This document shows positions 26,694 to 34,344 of a stretch of 54,093 bases of DNA, one piece after another (position 1 is the stretch's first letter; every line of letters starts with the position of its first letter). The notes beneath the pieces are model-generated. The model saw only the letters and a list, made by a program, of their open reading frames with translations, was not told the origin of the DNA and made no database searches. Source of the DNA: Flavobacterium sp. (lineage in GTDB: Bacteria > Bacteroidota > Bacteroidia > Flavobacteriales > Flavobacteriaceae); the NCBI RefSeq assembly GCF_024305175.1, contig NZ_JAMWYY010000020.1, forward strand, positions 1-54,093. Reading direction: 5' to 3'. A program made the position numbers and the translations under genes.

Positions 26694-27328
26694 TGGAAAC
26701 ACCGCCCTGCCCGCTGTGCAGGGCAACTACTATTTTATTCAACAAACAAAAGGAACGCATTTTTTTGCAGTGCAGCAATTGTTGCTCTGTACTGCTGCAT
26801 CCGCAATTTTATTTAAGTGCAAAAGACGAAGCGGCACACTACCGCCAACACAACAATAACCCATCTGACACTAACTACCAAAAGTTTATCAGCCCTGTAA
26901 CAAAACGTGTATTAGACGATTTTACGGTTGACAACACAGGCCTCGACTTCGGTTCCGGTACCGGGTCGGCTGTTGTAAAGGTGCTTGAAGATAATCACTA
27001 TTGCATTAAGCAATATGATTCTTTTTTTCATACAGATGTAACTGTATTAAAGCAGAAGTATGATTATATAACCTGTACCGAGGTTGCAGAGCATTTTAAA
27101 GATCCTTACAAAGAATTTGAATTATTGCGCAAACTACTTCGCCCGAAAGGAAAGCTATATATAATGACGGAACTTTTTGATACCGAAAAAGACTTTGCCT
27201 TATGGTATTATAAAAACGACCCTACACACGTATTCTTTTACCACAAAAAAGCTTTTGAATGGATTAAATATACCTTTGGCTATAACGATTTATATATTGA
27301 AAAGCGGCTTGTTGTGCTGAGTTTATAG
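26693..27328 (+). CDS. Class I SAM-dependent methyltransferase with N-terminal zinc ribbon
   Basis: A 211-residue methyltransferase. Two Cys pairs, CPLC at residues 6-9 and CSNC around 29-32, form a probable zinc ribbon. The SAM-binding glycine motif is LDFGSGTGSAVVKVL (about 83-97), followed by the acidic strand-2 region and YDYITCTEVAEHFKDP. The order matches the Methyltransf_23 group. The substrate is unknown. It ends an operon with pirin and the GNAT protein, and its stop codon directly abuts that of the convergent mtaB gene with no base between. Confidence 0.87.
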   Translation: METPPCPLCRATTILFNKQKERIFLQCSNCCSVLLHPQFYLSAKDEAAHYRQHNNNPSDTNYQKFISPVTKRVLDDFTVDNTGLDFGSGTGSAVVKVLEDNHYCIKQYDSFFHTDVTVLKQKYDYITCTEVAEHFKDPYKEFELLRKLLRPKGKLYIMTELFDTEKDFALWYYKNDPTHVFFYHKKAFEWIKYTFGYNDLYIEKRLVVLSL

Positions 27329-28666
27329 TTAGCCTGCAAATACAGGCTCTTCTACAAAACTGAACCTTACCAGCCCGTCATCATCAATCTTGGTAAGTGC
27401 AACTTTGTGCAGTGTGTTTACCAGCTCCGGGTTCCACGGTGCTTTTACCTTTACATAATTTTCGGTAAATCCGTGTATGTAGCCTTCTTTGTTTTCTCCT
27501 TCAAAAAGCACGGTAAGGGTGCTGCCCAACTGGCTTTCATAAAAAGCCCTGCGCTTTTTTACTGACAAGCCCCTAAGCATTTTACTGCGCTTGCTGCGCG
27601 CATTTAAAGGCACTACGCCATCCATTCCGGCGGCGGGGGTATTATCCCGCTCGCTATAGGTAAACACGTGCAGATAGGATATATCAAGGCTGTTAAGATA
27701 GTTATAGGTTTCAAGGAAATGCTCATCAGTTTCACCCGGAAAACCTACAATAACATCTACACCAATACAGGCGTGCGGCATAACCTTGCGGATGCGCTCC
27801 ACACGTTCGGTATATACTTCGCGCATGTAGCGGCGGCGCATCAGCTTTAGTATGTCATTACTGCCGGATTGCAGCGGTATATGGAAATGCGGAACAAATG
27901 TCCGGCTTTGGGCTACAAAATCTATCGTTTCATTTTTAAGCAGGTTAGGCTCTATAGAAGAAATGCGCAGGCGCTCTATACCCGCTACTCTGTCAAGTTC
28001 CTGCACCAGCTCATAAAAAGTATGCTCGTGCTTTTTATTGCCGAACTCGCCTTTACCATAATCGCCAATATTTACGCCCGTAAGTACAATTTCCTTAATA
28101 TTCTGCGAAGAAATCTCAGCAGCATTTTTAAGTACATTCTCTAACGTGTCGCTACGCGAAATACCCCTTGCCAATGGTATGGTGCAGTAAGTGCATTTAT
28201 AATCGCAGCCATCCTGCACTTTAAGGAAAGCGCGTGTGCGGTCGCCGATAGAATAGCTGCCCACATAAAAATCGGCTTCGGCTATTTCGCAGCTATGCAC
28301 CTCTCCCATATCGTTTTTAGAAAGGTCGTTTATATAATCGGTAATCTTAAACTTTTCGGTAGCCCCTAAAACAAGGTCTACCCCATCTACTGCGGCAAGC
28401 TCTTCCGGCTTTAACTGTGCATAGCAACCCACTGCGGCTACAAAGGCTTTATCATTCTTTTTAAGCGCTTTTTTTACTATCTGCTTAAACTGCTTATCGG
28501 CATTTTCGGTAACCGAACACGTATTTATAACATATATATCGGCTGCATCTTCAAAATCAACACGGTCAAAACCTTCATCCTGAAAACTACGCGCAATGGT
28601 AGATGTCTCTGAAAAGTTCAGTTTGCACCCGAGTGTATAAAAAGCGACTTTCTTCCTGTTTTCCAT
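27329..28666 (-). CDS. mtaB: tRNA t6A37 methylthiotransferase MtaB
   Basis: A radical-SAM enzyme that adds a methylthio group to N6-threonylcarbamoyl-adenosine 37 of tRNAs reading ANN codons. It shows the UPF0004 domain with three cluster cysteines (TLGCKLN, NTCSVT, VGCYAQL), the radical-SAM motif CDYKCTYC at about residue 150, and a TRAM-like C-terminal RNA-binding domain (LTVLFEGENKEGYIHGFTENYVKV). The 445-residue length is typical. The start MENRKKVAFYTLGC is preferred; the frame continues 6 codons up to a TTG. TAAATTTG on the minus strand (28736-28729) may be its -7 element. Confidence 0.94.
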   Translation of the reverse strand: MENRKKVAFYTLGCKLNFSETSTIARSFQDEGFDRVDFEDAADIYVINTCSVTENADKQFKQIVKKALKKNDKAFVAAVGCYAQLKPEELAAVDGVDLVLGATEKFKITDYINDLSKNDMGEVHSCEIAEADFYVGSYSIGDRTRAFLKVQDGCDYKCTYCTIPLARGISRSDTLENVLKNAAEISSQNIKEIVLTGVNIGDYGKGEFGNKKHEHTFYELVQELDRVAGIERLRISSIEPNLLKNETIDFVAQSRTFVPHFHIPLQSGSNDILKLMRRRYMREVYTERVERIRKVMPHACIGVDVIVGFPGETDEHFLETYNYLNSLDISYLHVFTYSERDNTPAAGMDGVVPLNARSKRSKMLRGLSVKKRRAFYESQLGSTLTVLFEGENKEGYIHGFTENYVKVKAPWNPELVNTLHKVALTKIDDDGLVRFSFVEEPVFAG

Positions 28667-28754
28667 TCTCTCCGCCTGCTGCAAAGCAGTAAGTTTTATT
28701 TATATTTACCCTCTATAAAAAGAGGTTGCAAATTTACACACAAAATTCGATTTG

Positions 28755-30362
28755 ATGAAATCATTAAGATACTATATATCAATTTGTTGCTTAACGCTTT
28801 TATTTGCATCCTGCTCTGATTCACAAAAACAAAACCGCGATCATCTGGTTTTCCGGTATAATGAAAATGCCGCCGTTAACTCGCTCGACCCTGCCTTTTC
28901 GCGCACGCGCCCTTCAATATGGGTTTGCAACCAGTTGTTTAACGGGCTGGTACAGCTTGATGACAGCCTTAATGTGCAGCCCGATATTGCAAAAAGATGG
29001 CAGATAGCCGAAGATGGCAAAACCTATATATTTGTACTGCGTGATGATGTTTACTTTCATAAAAGCGGGTTGTTTGGTGCCGACAGCACCCGAACCGTTA
29101 CCGCCGCCGATTTTGAATACAGTTTTAGTCGACTTTTAGATGAAAACGTTGCTGCACCGGGCAGGTGGATATTACAGAATGTGGAAACCTTTACGGCAGT
29201 TAATGATAGTATTTTTGAGATAAAACTGAACAAAACATTCCCTGCGTTTTTAGGATTGCTTACCATGAAATATGCATCGGTGGTGCCACATGAGGCTTTT
29301 GAGAAAGCAGGATATGATTTTCGTTCTAACCCAGTTGGCACAGGGCCTTTCCGTTTCAAAATATGGGAAGAGAACATAAAGCTCGTTTTACGGAAAAACC
29401 CTCTTTATTATGAGAAAGACAAAGCTGGTAACCGCCTGCCTTATCTTGAGGCCGTAGCCATAACCTTTTTGCCTGACAAGCAAAGCGGCTTTTTGCAATT
29501 TGTTCAGGGCAGGCAGGATTTCGTGTCGGGGCTGGACCCGTCTTACAAAGACGAAATACTGACCCCAAAGGGTGGGCTACAACCCGAATATACTACAACG
29601 GTAGATATGATAACCGGCCCTTACCTCAATACCGAATATATGGGCTTCAGGCTGGATGGTGCAGATGAAGCGGTTAAGGACAAACGTATTCGCCAGGCAA
29701 TGAATTACGGTTTTGACCGTGCTAAAATGATAATGTACCTGCGAAACGGTATGGGTACACCTGCCACTCATGGCATGATACCTACCGGGCTTGGCGGATA
29801 TGGCACAAAAGGTTATAATTACAACCCTGCAAAGGCAAGAGAGCTTATAGCTGATTATAAAAAGGATAACGGCAACAAACAACCTGTGGTAAGGATGAGT
29901 ACCAGTGCATCTTATCTTGATATTGCCGAGTACCTGCAACGCGAATGGCAAAAGCTGGGGCTTAAAGTTGAGGTAGATGTTAACCCGCCTTCTACGCTTA
30001 CACAGGCTATAAGCAATGGTAAGGTATCATTTTTTAAGGCAAGCTGGATAGCCGATTACCCTGATGCCGAAAACTACCTGTCTTTATTTTACAGTAAAAA
30101 CTTCTCGCCCGGCGGGCCCAATTATACCCACTTTAAAAACGCGGAATTCGACCGGTTGTACGAAAAAGCCTTTACCGTTATAAATGATAAAGAACGCTTT
30201 GCATTATACCGAAAAATGGATAGTATTGTAATGGAAGAAGCACCTGTTGTACCCCTGTTTTATGACAAGGCGGCACGCTTTACCCGTAAAAATGTTTCAG
30301 GTTTGGGTATAAACCCACTTAACCTTTTGGTGCTTAAACAGGTTAAAAAGAAAAACGGTTAG
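28755..30362 (+). CDS. Oligopeptide/nickel-type ABC transporter substrate-binding lipoprotein
   Basis: A 535-residue SBP_bac_5 family binding protein anchored by a lipobox (LTLLFASC near residue 18). Recognisable are LDPAFSRTRPS, the RWQIAEDGKTYIFVLRDDVYFH motif, and the long bilobed domain with RIRQAMNYGFDRAKMI. The C-terminus has EAPVVPLFYDKAARF. The ATG at 28755 is used rather than a TTG one codon upstream. No permease or ATPase gene is adjacent, so it is an orphan binding protein. It ends on the stop codon of the convergent nuclease gene. Confidence 0.9.
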   Translation: MKSLRYYISICCLTLLFASCSDSQKQNRDHLVFRYNENAAVNSLDPAFSRTRPSIWVCNQLFNGLVQLDDSLNVQPDIAKRWQIAEDGKTYIFVLRDDVYFHKSGLFGADSTRTVTAADFEYSFSRLLDENVAAPGRWILQNVETFTAVNDSIFEIKLNKTFPAFLGLLTMKYASVVPHEAFEKAGYDFRSNPVGTGPFRFKIWEENIKLVLRKNPLYYEKDKAGNRLPYLEAVAITFLPDKQSGFLQFVQGRQDFVSGLDPSYKDEILTPKGGLQPEYTTTVDMITGPYLNTEYMGFRLDGADEAVKDKRIRQAMNYGFDRAKMIMYLRNGMGTPATHGMIPTGLGGYGTKGYNYNPAKARELIADYKKDNGNKQPVVRMSTSASYLDIAEYLQREWQKLGLKVEVDVNPPSTLTQAISNGKVSFFKASWIADYPDAENYLSLFYSKNFSPGGPNYTHFKNAEFDRLYEKAFTVINDKERFALYRKMDSIVMEEAPVVPLFYDKAARFTRKNVSGLGINPLNLLVLKQVKKKNG

Positions 30363-30961
30363 CGGCGCTTGCGCTTGTTTTTACGCCAGTCCCAAGGCGC
30401 TACAGGATTATTATCTGCCCAAAGGCCTGCATTTTCGGCACGTGCCTGTTCTTCAATAGCTGCCAGTTCATCGCTATCTGAGTAATCTTTGTAATGCCAG
30501 GCCAGACCGGCTTTAACCAGTTCCTGGTTAACATTTATGCCCTCGTCTGTAAAAACAGTACCTACTACCCTGCCGTAACGGTCGCGCTTGCCGCCTGCCT
30601 CAACGGTAACCGTTTTGCCAAAGCAAAGGTCAGATGCAAACTTTTTAGCGGCCTTGCCAAACGGCTGTGCACTTTCGGGGCAGTCAATTTCTGCCAACCG
30701 TACGCGCTCTGTTTGCCCTTCATACAACACTTCAAAAGTATCACCGTCTTTAATACCCACTACTTTACCTGTAAAGGTTTTAAGGGCCCGTGCTTCTTTT
30801 TTATCGTGTGGCTTTGGGCGCTCAGTACGCTTTTCAGGTTGAAAGCCATCCTGCGAAGGTTCCTGTTTCTGGTAATTTCGGTAAAGCACTAAAACAGCGA
30901 AAGCCAGCAAAATGAGCAGGCTTCCTATACTGTATTTCTTTTTTGTTTTTCGTCTTGCCAT
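30359..30961 (-). CDS. Membrane-anchored thermonuclease (SNase-like)
   Basis: A 200-residue calcium-dependent nuclease of the staphylococcal nuclease fold, anchored by an N-terminal helix (about residues 13-27) after a basic MARRKTKKKY start. The catalytic region is GIKDGDTFEVLYEGQTERVRLAEIDCPE with the acidic and arginine residues in place, then KRDRYGRVVGTVF and GLAWHYKDYSDS. The active domain should face the periplasm and degrade nucleic acids there. It lies 5 bases downstream of the nucleotidyltransferase gene and ends on the shared stop-codon bases with the binding-protein gene. Confidence 0.9.
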   Translation of the reverse strand: MARRKTKKKYSIGSLLILLAFAVLVLYRNYQKQEPSQDGFQPEKRTERPKPHDKKEARALKTFTGKVVGIKDGDTFEVLYEGQTERVRLAEIDCPESAQPFGKAAKKFASDLCFGKTVTVEAGGKRDRYGRVVGTVFTDEGINVNQELVKAGLAWHYKDYSDSDELAAIEEQARAENAGLWADNNPVAPWDWRKNKRKRR

Positions 30962-30966
30962 AGCAA

Positions 30967-32145
30967 CTACCCGTCTTTACGCCATTGTTTTGTTTCTTCA
31001 AAAACGTGTTCCAGTATGGCGGCATCCTGCTCTGTAAATGCTACATTGCGGCGCGACATTACTATTTTAGCGGTTTCAAATGCTTTTTTGGTTATATAGG
31101 TTGTAAAGCCGGAAGCGCCGCCCCATGAAAAGCTCGGTACAAAATTGCGCGGGAAGCCGGCTCCAAAAATATTGGCACTAACTCCTACAACTGTACCGGT
31201 ATTAAACATGGTGTTGATACCGCATTTGCTGTGGTCGCCCATCATAAGCCCGCAAAACTGAAGTCCCGTTTTGGCGAAAATGCCTTTTTCGTAGCTCCAT
31301 AGTTTTACCTCTTCATAGTTGTTTTTAAGGTTACTGTTGTTGGTATCGGCACCCAGGTTACACCATTCGCCTAATACCGAGTTCCCTAAAAATCCGTCGT
31401 GCCCTTTATTGGAATAACCAAACAGAACCGAGTTACTTACCTCTCCGCCAATGCGCGAGTGCGGCCCTACGGTTGTAGCGCCATATACTTTTGTTGCCAG
31501 CTTTACCTGGGCACCTTCGCAAAGCGCAAAGGGCCCGCGTATTACAGAGTTTTCCATAATTTCGGTATCCCTGCCAATATATATTGGCCCAGTGGAGGCA
31601 TTAAGTGTAACAAACTCAAGCTTTGCGCCTTCTTCTATAAAAATGTTATGGGGTGCTATTGTGTTTACGCTGGCAGGTATCGGTTGCGATACACGTCCTT
31701 CAGTGAGCAACTCAAAATCTTCGCGTATGGCGGCATCGTTCTTTGCAAAAATATCCCATGGGTTTTCTACCCTTAGGCAATCGCCACTGTACTCTATAAT
31801 ATCATAAGTGTCAAAATCAACTTCTTCCTGTGTGTCTTTAGTAAAGAAGGCAATAACATCATCTCCATAAAACAGCGCTTGGTTCTCTTCTAAAGACTGT
31901 ACCATTTCGGCCATATCTTCCGTTGGCAGGAAAGAGGCATTTATCATAATGTTCTCTTCCATTTCTACCATTGGGTATTTTTCCATCAGGTACTCTTCGG
32001 TAAGGGTGGTTGTGGTATAACCCAGATGCTTTTCCCATTTTTCGCGTATGGTAAGTATACCTATTCGTATATCGGCTACGGGCCTTGTAAAAGTAAACGG
32101 CAGCAGGGCGTTGCGCACTGGGCCGTCAAAAAGTATGTAGTTCAT
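30967..32145 (-). CDS. GlmU-like putative sugar nucleotidyltransferase
   Basis: A 392-residue protein with an N-terminal domain beginning MNYILFDGPVRNALLPFTFTRP, typical of the Bacteroidota GlmU-family proteins. The usual sugar-nucleotide binding loop (G-x-G-T-R) is replaced there by a variant. The C-terminal half has left-handed beta-helix hexapeptide repeats (IGGEVSNSVLFGYSNKGHDG, GINTMFNTGTVVGVSANIFG). It probably transfers a nucleotidyl and/or acyl group for envelope sugars, but the exact substrate is unknown. The start at 32145 is chosen from the family N-terminus. The nuclease gene follows 5 bases downstream. Confidence 0.83.
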   Translation of the reverse strand: MNYILFDGPVRNALLPFTFTRPVADIRIGILTIREKWEKHLGYTTTTLTEEYLMEKYPMVEMEENIMINASFLPTEDMAEMVQSLEENQALFYGDDVIAFFTKDTQEEVDFDTYDIIEYSGDCLRVENPWDIFAKNDAAIREDFELLTEGRVSQPIPASVNTIAPHNIFIEEGAKLEFVTLNASTGPIYIGRDTEIMENSVIRGPFALCEGAQVKLATKVYGATTVGPHSRIGGEVSNSVLFGYSNKGHDGFLGNSVLGEWCNLGADTNNSNLKNNYEEVKLWSYEKGIFAKTGLQFCGLMMGDHSKCGINTMFNTGTVVGVSANIFGAGFPRNFVPSFSWGGASGFTTYITKKAFETAKIVMSRRNVAFTEQDAAILEHVFEETKQWRKDG

Positions 32146-32166
32146 GGCGTTGCTAAGTTTAAGTCC

Positions 32167-32198
32167 CAAAAATAGTTAAATATGTTGTAACACGGCAA
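32167..32198 (-). promoter_or_regulatory. Promoter of the GlmU-like gene
   Basis: On the minus strand TTG (32198-32196) and TATTTTTG (32174-32167) are 21 bases apart, with the start codon about 15 bases beyond the expected start site. Confidence 0.55.
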
Positions 32199-32241
32199 TA
32201 GCCGGTATATTGTTTATTTGTTATGCTTTATACAAAGGCAT

Positions 32242-32270
32242 AAAAAAAGCCTCCCGTTACCGGAAGGCTT
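32242..32270 (-). terminator. Terminator of the L31 gene
   Basis: A 10-base stem with one mismatch (32247-32256 with 32261-32270) and loop TTAC, followed on the minus strand by seven T. The loop and adjoining bases match the terminator at 21624-21653. Confidence 0.8.
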
Positions 32271-32292
32271 AATGTTGTTGCAAAAGCAAAAA

Positions 32293-32544
32293 TTACTTTT
32301 TGAATTTTGCATATTTATTTTTGAACTTGTCGATACGGCCAGCGGTATCAATAAGTTTAGATTTACCTGTATAGAAAGGGTGTGATGTCCTGGAAATTTC
32401 CATTTTTACCACCGGATATTCAACTCCGTCCACTTCAATTGTTTCTTTTGTATCTGCTGTAGATTTAGTAAGGAACACATCATCGTTAGACATGTCTTTG
32501 AATGCTACTAATCTGTAATTTTCCGGGTGAATACCTTTTTTCAT
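32293..32544 (-). CDS. rpmE2: Ribosomal protein L31, type B
   Basis: An 83-residue protein of the large ribosomal subunit. The start [19 protein letters not shown] and the [19 protein letters not shown] segment are those of type B L31. It contains no cysteine at all, so it is the zinc-independent form that does not need the CxxC knuckle of type A. It is monocistronic with its own promoter, a leader of about 107 bases and a terminator. The leader may carry autoregulation. Confidence 0.97.
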   Translation of the reverse strand: MKKGIHPENYRLVAFKDMSNDDVFLTKSTADTKETIEVDGVEYPVVKMEISRTSHPFYTGKSKLIDTAGRIDKFKNKYAKFKK

Positions 32545-32651
32545 TTTTGTAAATTGTTATTTTGTTATGGCTGCAACCCCGTTTTGCGGCTTCCTGTTTA
32601 CAGAAAGGTATAAACGTTTTACAACTTTTTGTTTTTAAACATTTTAATTTC
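32545..32651 (-). promoter_or_regulatory. Possible structured leader of the L31 mRNA
   Basis: The interval between the predicted promoter and the L31 start codon is about 107 bases, long for this window. On the minus strand it can form a hairpin of about six pairs with one C-A mismatch (32590-32584 with 32576-32570, loop of 7 bases rich in G). Ribosomal protein genes often carry such leaders for feedback control; here this is inference from one sequence. Confidence 0.3.
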
Positions 32652-32657
32652 AGAGTG

Positions 32658-32686
32658 CAAAAGTACAATTATTTTTTTAATATCAA
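32658..32686 (-). promoter_or_regulatory. Promoter of the L31 gene
   Basis: On the minus strand TTG (32686-32684) and TACTTTTG (32665-32658) are spaced by 18 bases, a very good match to the flavobacterial consensus. Confidence 0.65.
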
Positions 32687-32782
32687 ATAGCCGCAAATAT
32701 TTTTTTCAGTGTAACATAGCATGTTTTATCGCGACTGATTGTACAGTAATTAGTATATTTGTAAACTTAAAAACCAATAATT

Positions 32783-33322
32783 ATGAGCAAAACTACCTCA
32801 CCAGCAAAAGCAGCCTTACCTTATGGAACAGTGTTTGGCGTAATAATGATTGTAGAACTTGTTTTAGGCTACACGCTAAAATTAAATGCTCAGACAGACC
32901 CAACGGTAGGAATAGTAATTAACCTGTTAAACTATATTATTTTACCTGCAATATTTATTACCCTTGCCTGCAAGAGTTTTAAAAAAATGAACGGCGGTTA
33001 TGCAACATTTGGGCAATGCCTTAAGGCTGGCGTTACAGTAAATGTATTTGCGGCTTTTATATTCGCCGTGTTTAACATTATATTTAATTATATAGTGCCT
33101 GAATTTGCAGACGAAATGTATGCGCAGATTGCTGAAATTACAGCGAAACAAAACCCGCAAATGACATCGGAACAGTTAAAAATGACACTTGAATGGACTA
33201 AGATGTTCATGAACCCTTTTGTATCGGCTCCTTTCATCATAATTTTATATGCTCTTGACGGGCTTGTAGCATCTCTAATTGTAGGTGCTGTAGTTAAAAA
33301 AGACAACCCGGGCGCATTTTAA
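32783..33322 (+). CDS. DUF4199 family membrane protein
   Basis: A 179-residue inner-membrane protein with four hydrophobic helices (about residues 15-35, 45-65, 80-105 and 145-170), and a hydrophilic stretch around 110-135 with LEWTKMFMN. This is the pattern of DUF4199, a small integral-membrane family very common in Flavobacteriia. The function is unknown. TATATTTG at 32754-32761 is a likely -7 element, although the nearest TTG is only 12 bases away. The glycosyltransferase gene begins 8 bases after the stop codon, so the two are one transcript. Confidence 0.85.
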   Translation: MSKTTSPAKAALPYGTVFGVIMIVELVLGYTLKLNAQTDPTVGIVINLLNYIILPAIFITLACKSFKKMNGGYATFGQCLKAGVTVNVFAAFIFAVFNIIFNYIVPEFADEMYAQIAEITAKQNPQMTSEQLKMTLEWTKMFMNPFVSAPFIIILYALDGLVASLIVGAVVKKDNPGAF

Positions 33323-33330
33323 TACCATAC

Positions 33331-34281
33331 ATGAACCTATCTATAGTAATACCCCTTTTAAACGAAGAGGAATCTCTTGCCGAACTGCACCGCTGGATAG
33401 CGGGCGTTATGGCAGCCAACAGTTACAGCTACGAAATAGTATTTATTGATGATGGCAGTACCGATGGCTCGTGGAACAAAATACAATCTCTTTCAGCAGC
33501 GGATCCTAATGTAAAAGGTATCCGCTTTTTGCGTAACTATGGTAAATCGCAGGCGCTGCATGCAGGCTTTGCACGTGCGCAGGGCGATGTGGTGATAACC
33601 ATGGATGCCGACCTGCAGGACAACCCGGAAGAAATACCGGAACTGTATAACATGATTACCCAACAGGGGTATGACCTTGTTTCCGGCTGGAAGAAAAAGC
33701 GGTACGATTCGGTATTGTCTAAAAACATGCCTTCCAAGCTGTTTAACTGGGCTGCAAGAAAAACATCGGGGGTAAAACTAAACGATTTTAACTGCGGGCT
33801 TAAGGCCTACAGGCTTGATGTGGTAAAGAACATAGAGGTTTCGGGCGAAATGCACCGCTATATCCCTGTGCTTGCTAAGAATGCAGGTTTCCCTAAAATT
33901 GGTGAAAAAGTGGTTAAGCACCAGGCACGCAAATATGGTAATACCAAATTTGGTATGGAGCGCTTTATAAACGGCTTTTTAGACCTTATCACAATATGGT
34001 TTATCAGTAAATTCGGCAAAAGACCAATGCATCTTTTCGGGGCGCTTGGGGTGCTTATGTTTATAATAGGGCTGTTATCGGCATTATACATAGGCTTTAC
34101 TAAGCTTATTAAACTGTATAACCATGAACCTGCCATACTGGTAACAGATAACCCCTGGTTTTATATTGCCCTTACAACTATGATTATTGGTACACAATTG
34201 TTTCTTGCAGGCTTTTTAGGAGAGATAATATTGCGTACAAAAAATAACGAAGAGCGCTATAAAATTAGCGAAACCTTATAA
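33331..34281 (+). CDS. Family 2 glycosyltransferase, polyprenyl-phosphate type (GtrB/DPMS-like)
   Basis: A 316-residue membrane glycosyltransferase. The N-terminal GT-A domain has VIPLLNEEESL, FIDDGSTDGSW and the metal motif TMDADLQDNPEEI, then NCGLKAYRLDVVK. Two C-terminal membrane helices follow (about 233-255 and 272-298), ending in ILRTKNNEERYKI. This layout is typical of enzymes moving a hexose from a nucleotide sugar to undecaprenyl phosphate. It is linked to a DUF4199 gene upstream and a phosphohexomutase 63 bases downstream, which could supply its sugar-1-phosphate precursor. Confidence 0.92.
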   Translation: MNLSIVIPLLNEEESLAELHRWIAGVMAANSYSYEIVFIDDGSTDGSWNKIQSLSAADPNVKGIRFLRNYGKSQALHAGFARAQGDVVITMDADLQDNPEEIPELYNMITQQGYDLVSGWKKKRYDSVLSKNMPSKLFNWAARKTSGVKLNDFNCGLKAYRLDVVKNIEVSGEMHRYIPVLAKNAGFPKIGEKVVKHQARKYGNTKFGMERFINGFLDLITIWFISKFGKRPMHLFGALGVLMFIIGLLSALYIGFTKLIKLYNHEPAILVTDNPWFYIALTTMIIGTQLFLAGFLGEIILRTKNNEERYKISETL

Positions 34282-34344
34282 TAAAATATTTGTAACTTCA
34301 TCCGGTAAAAACCTACTTGCAAAACCATAATTAAACCAATCCGC

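Noticed and set aside
32754..32761. TATATTTG before the DUF4199 gene as part of a full promoter
   Set aside because: The nearest TTG is only 12 bases upstream, outside the accepted spacing; retained only as a possible -7 element in the gene entry.
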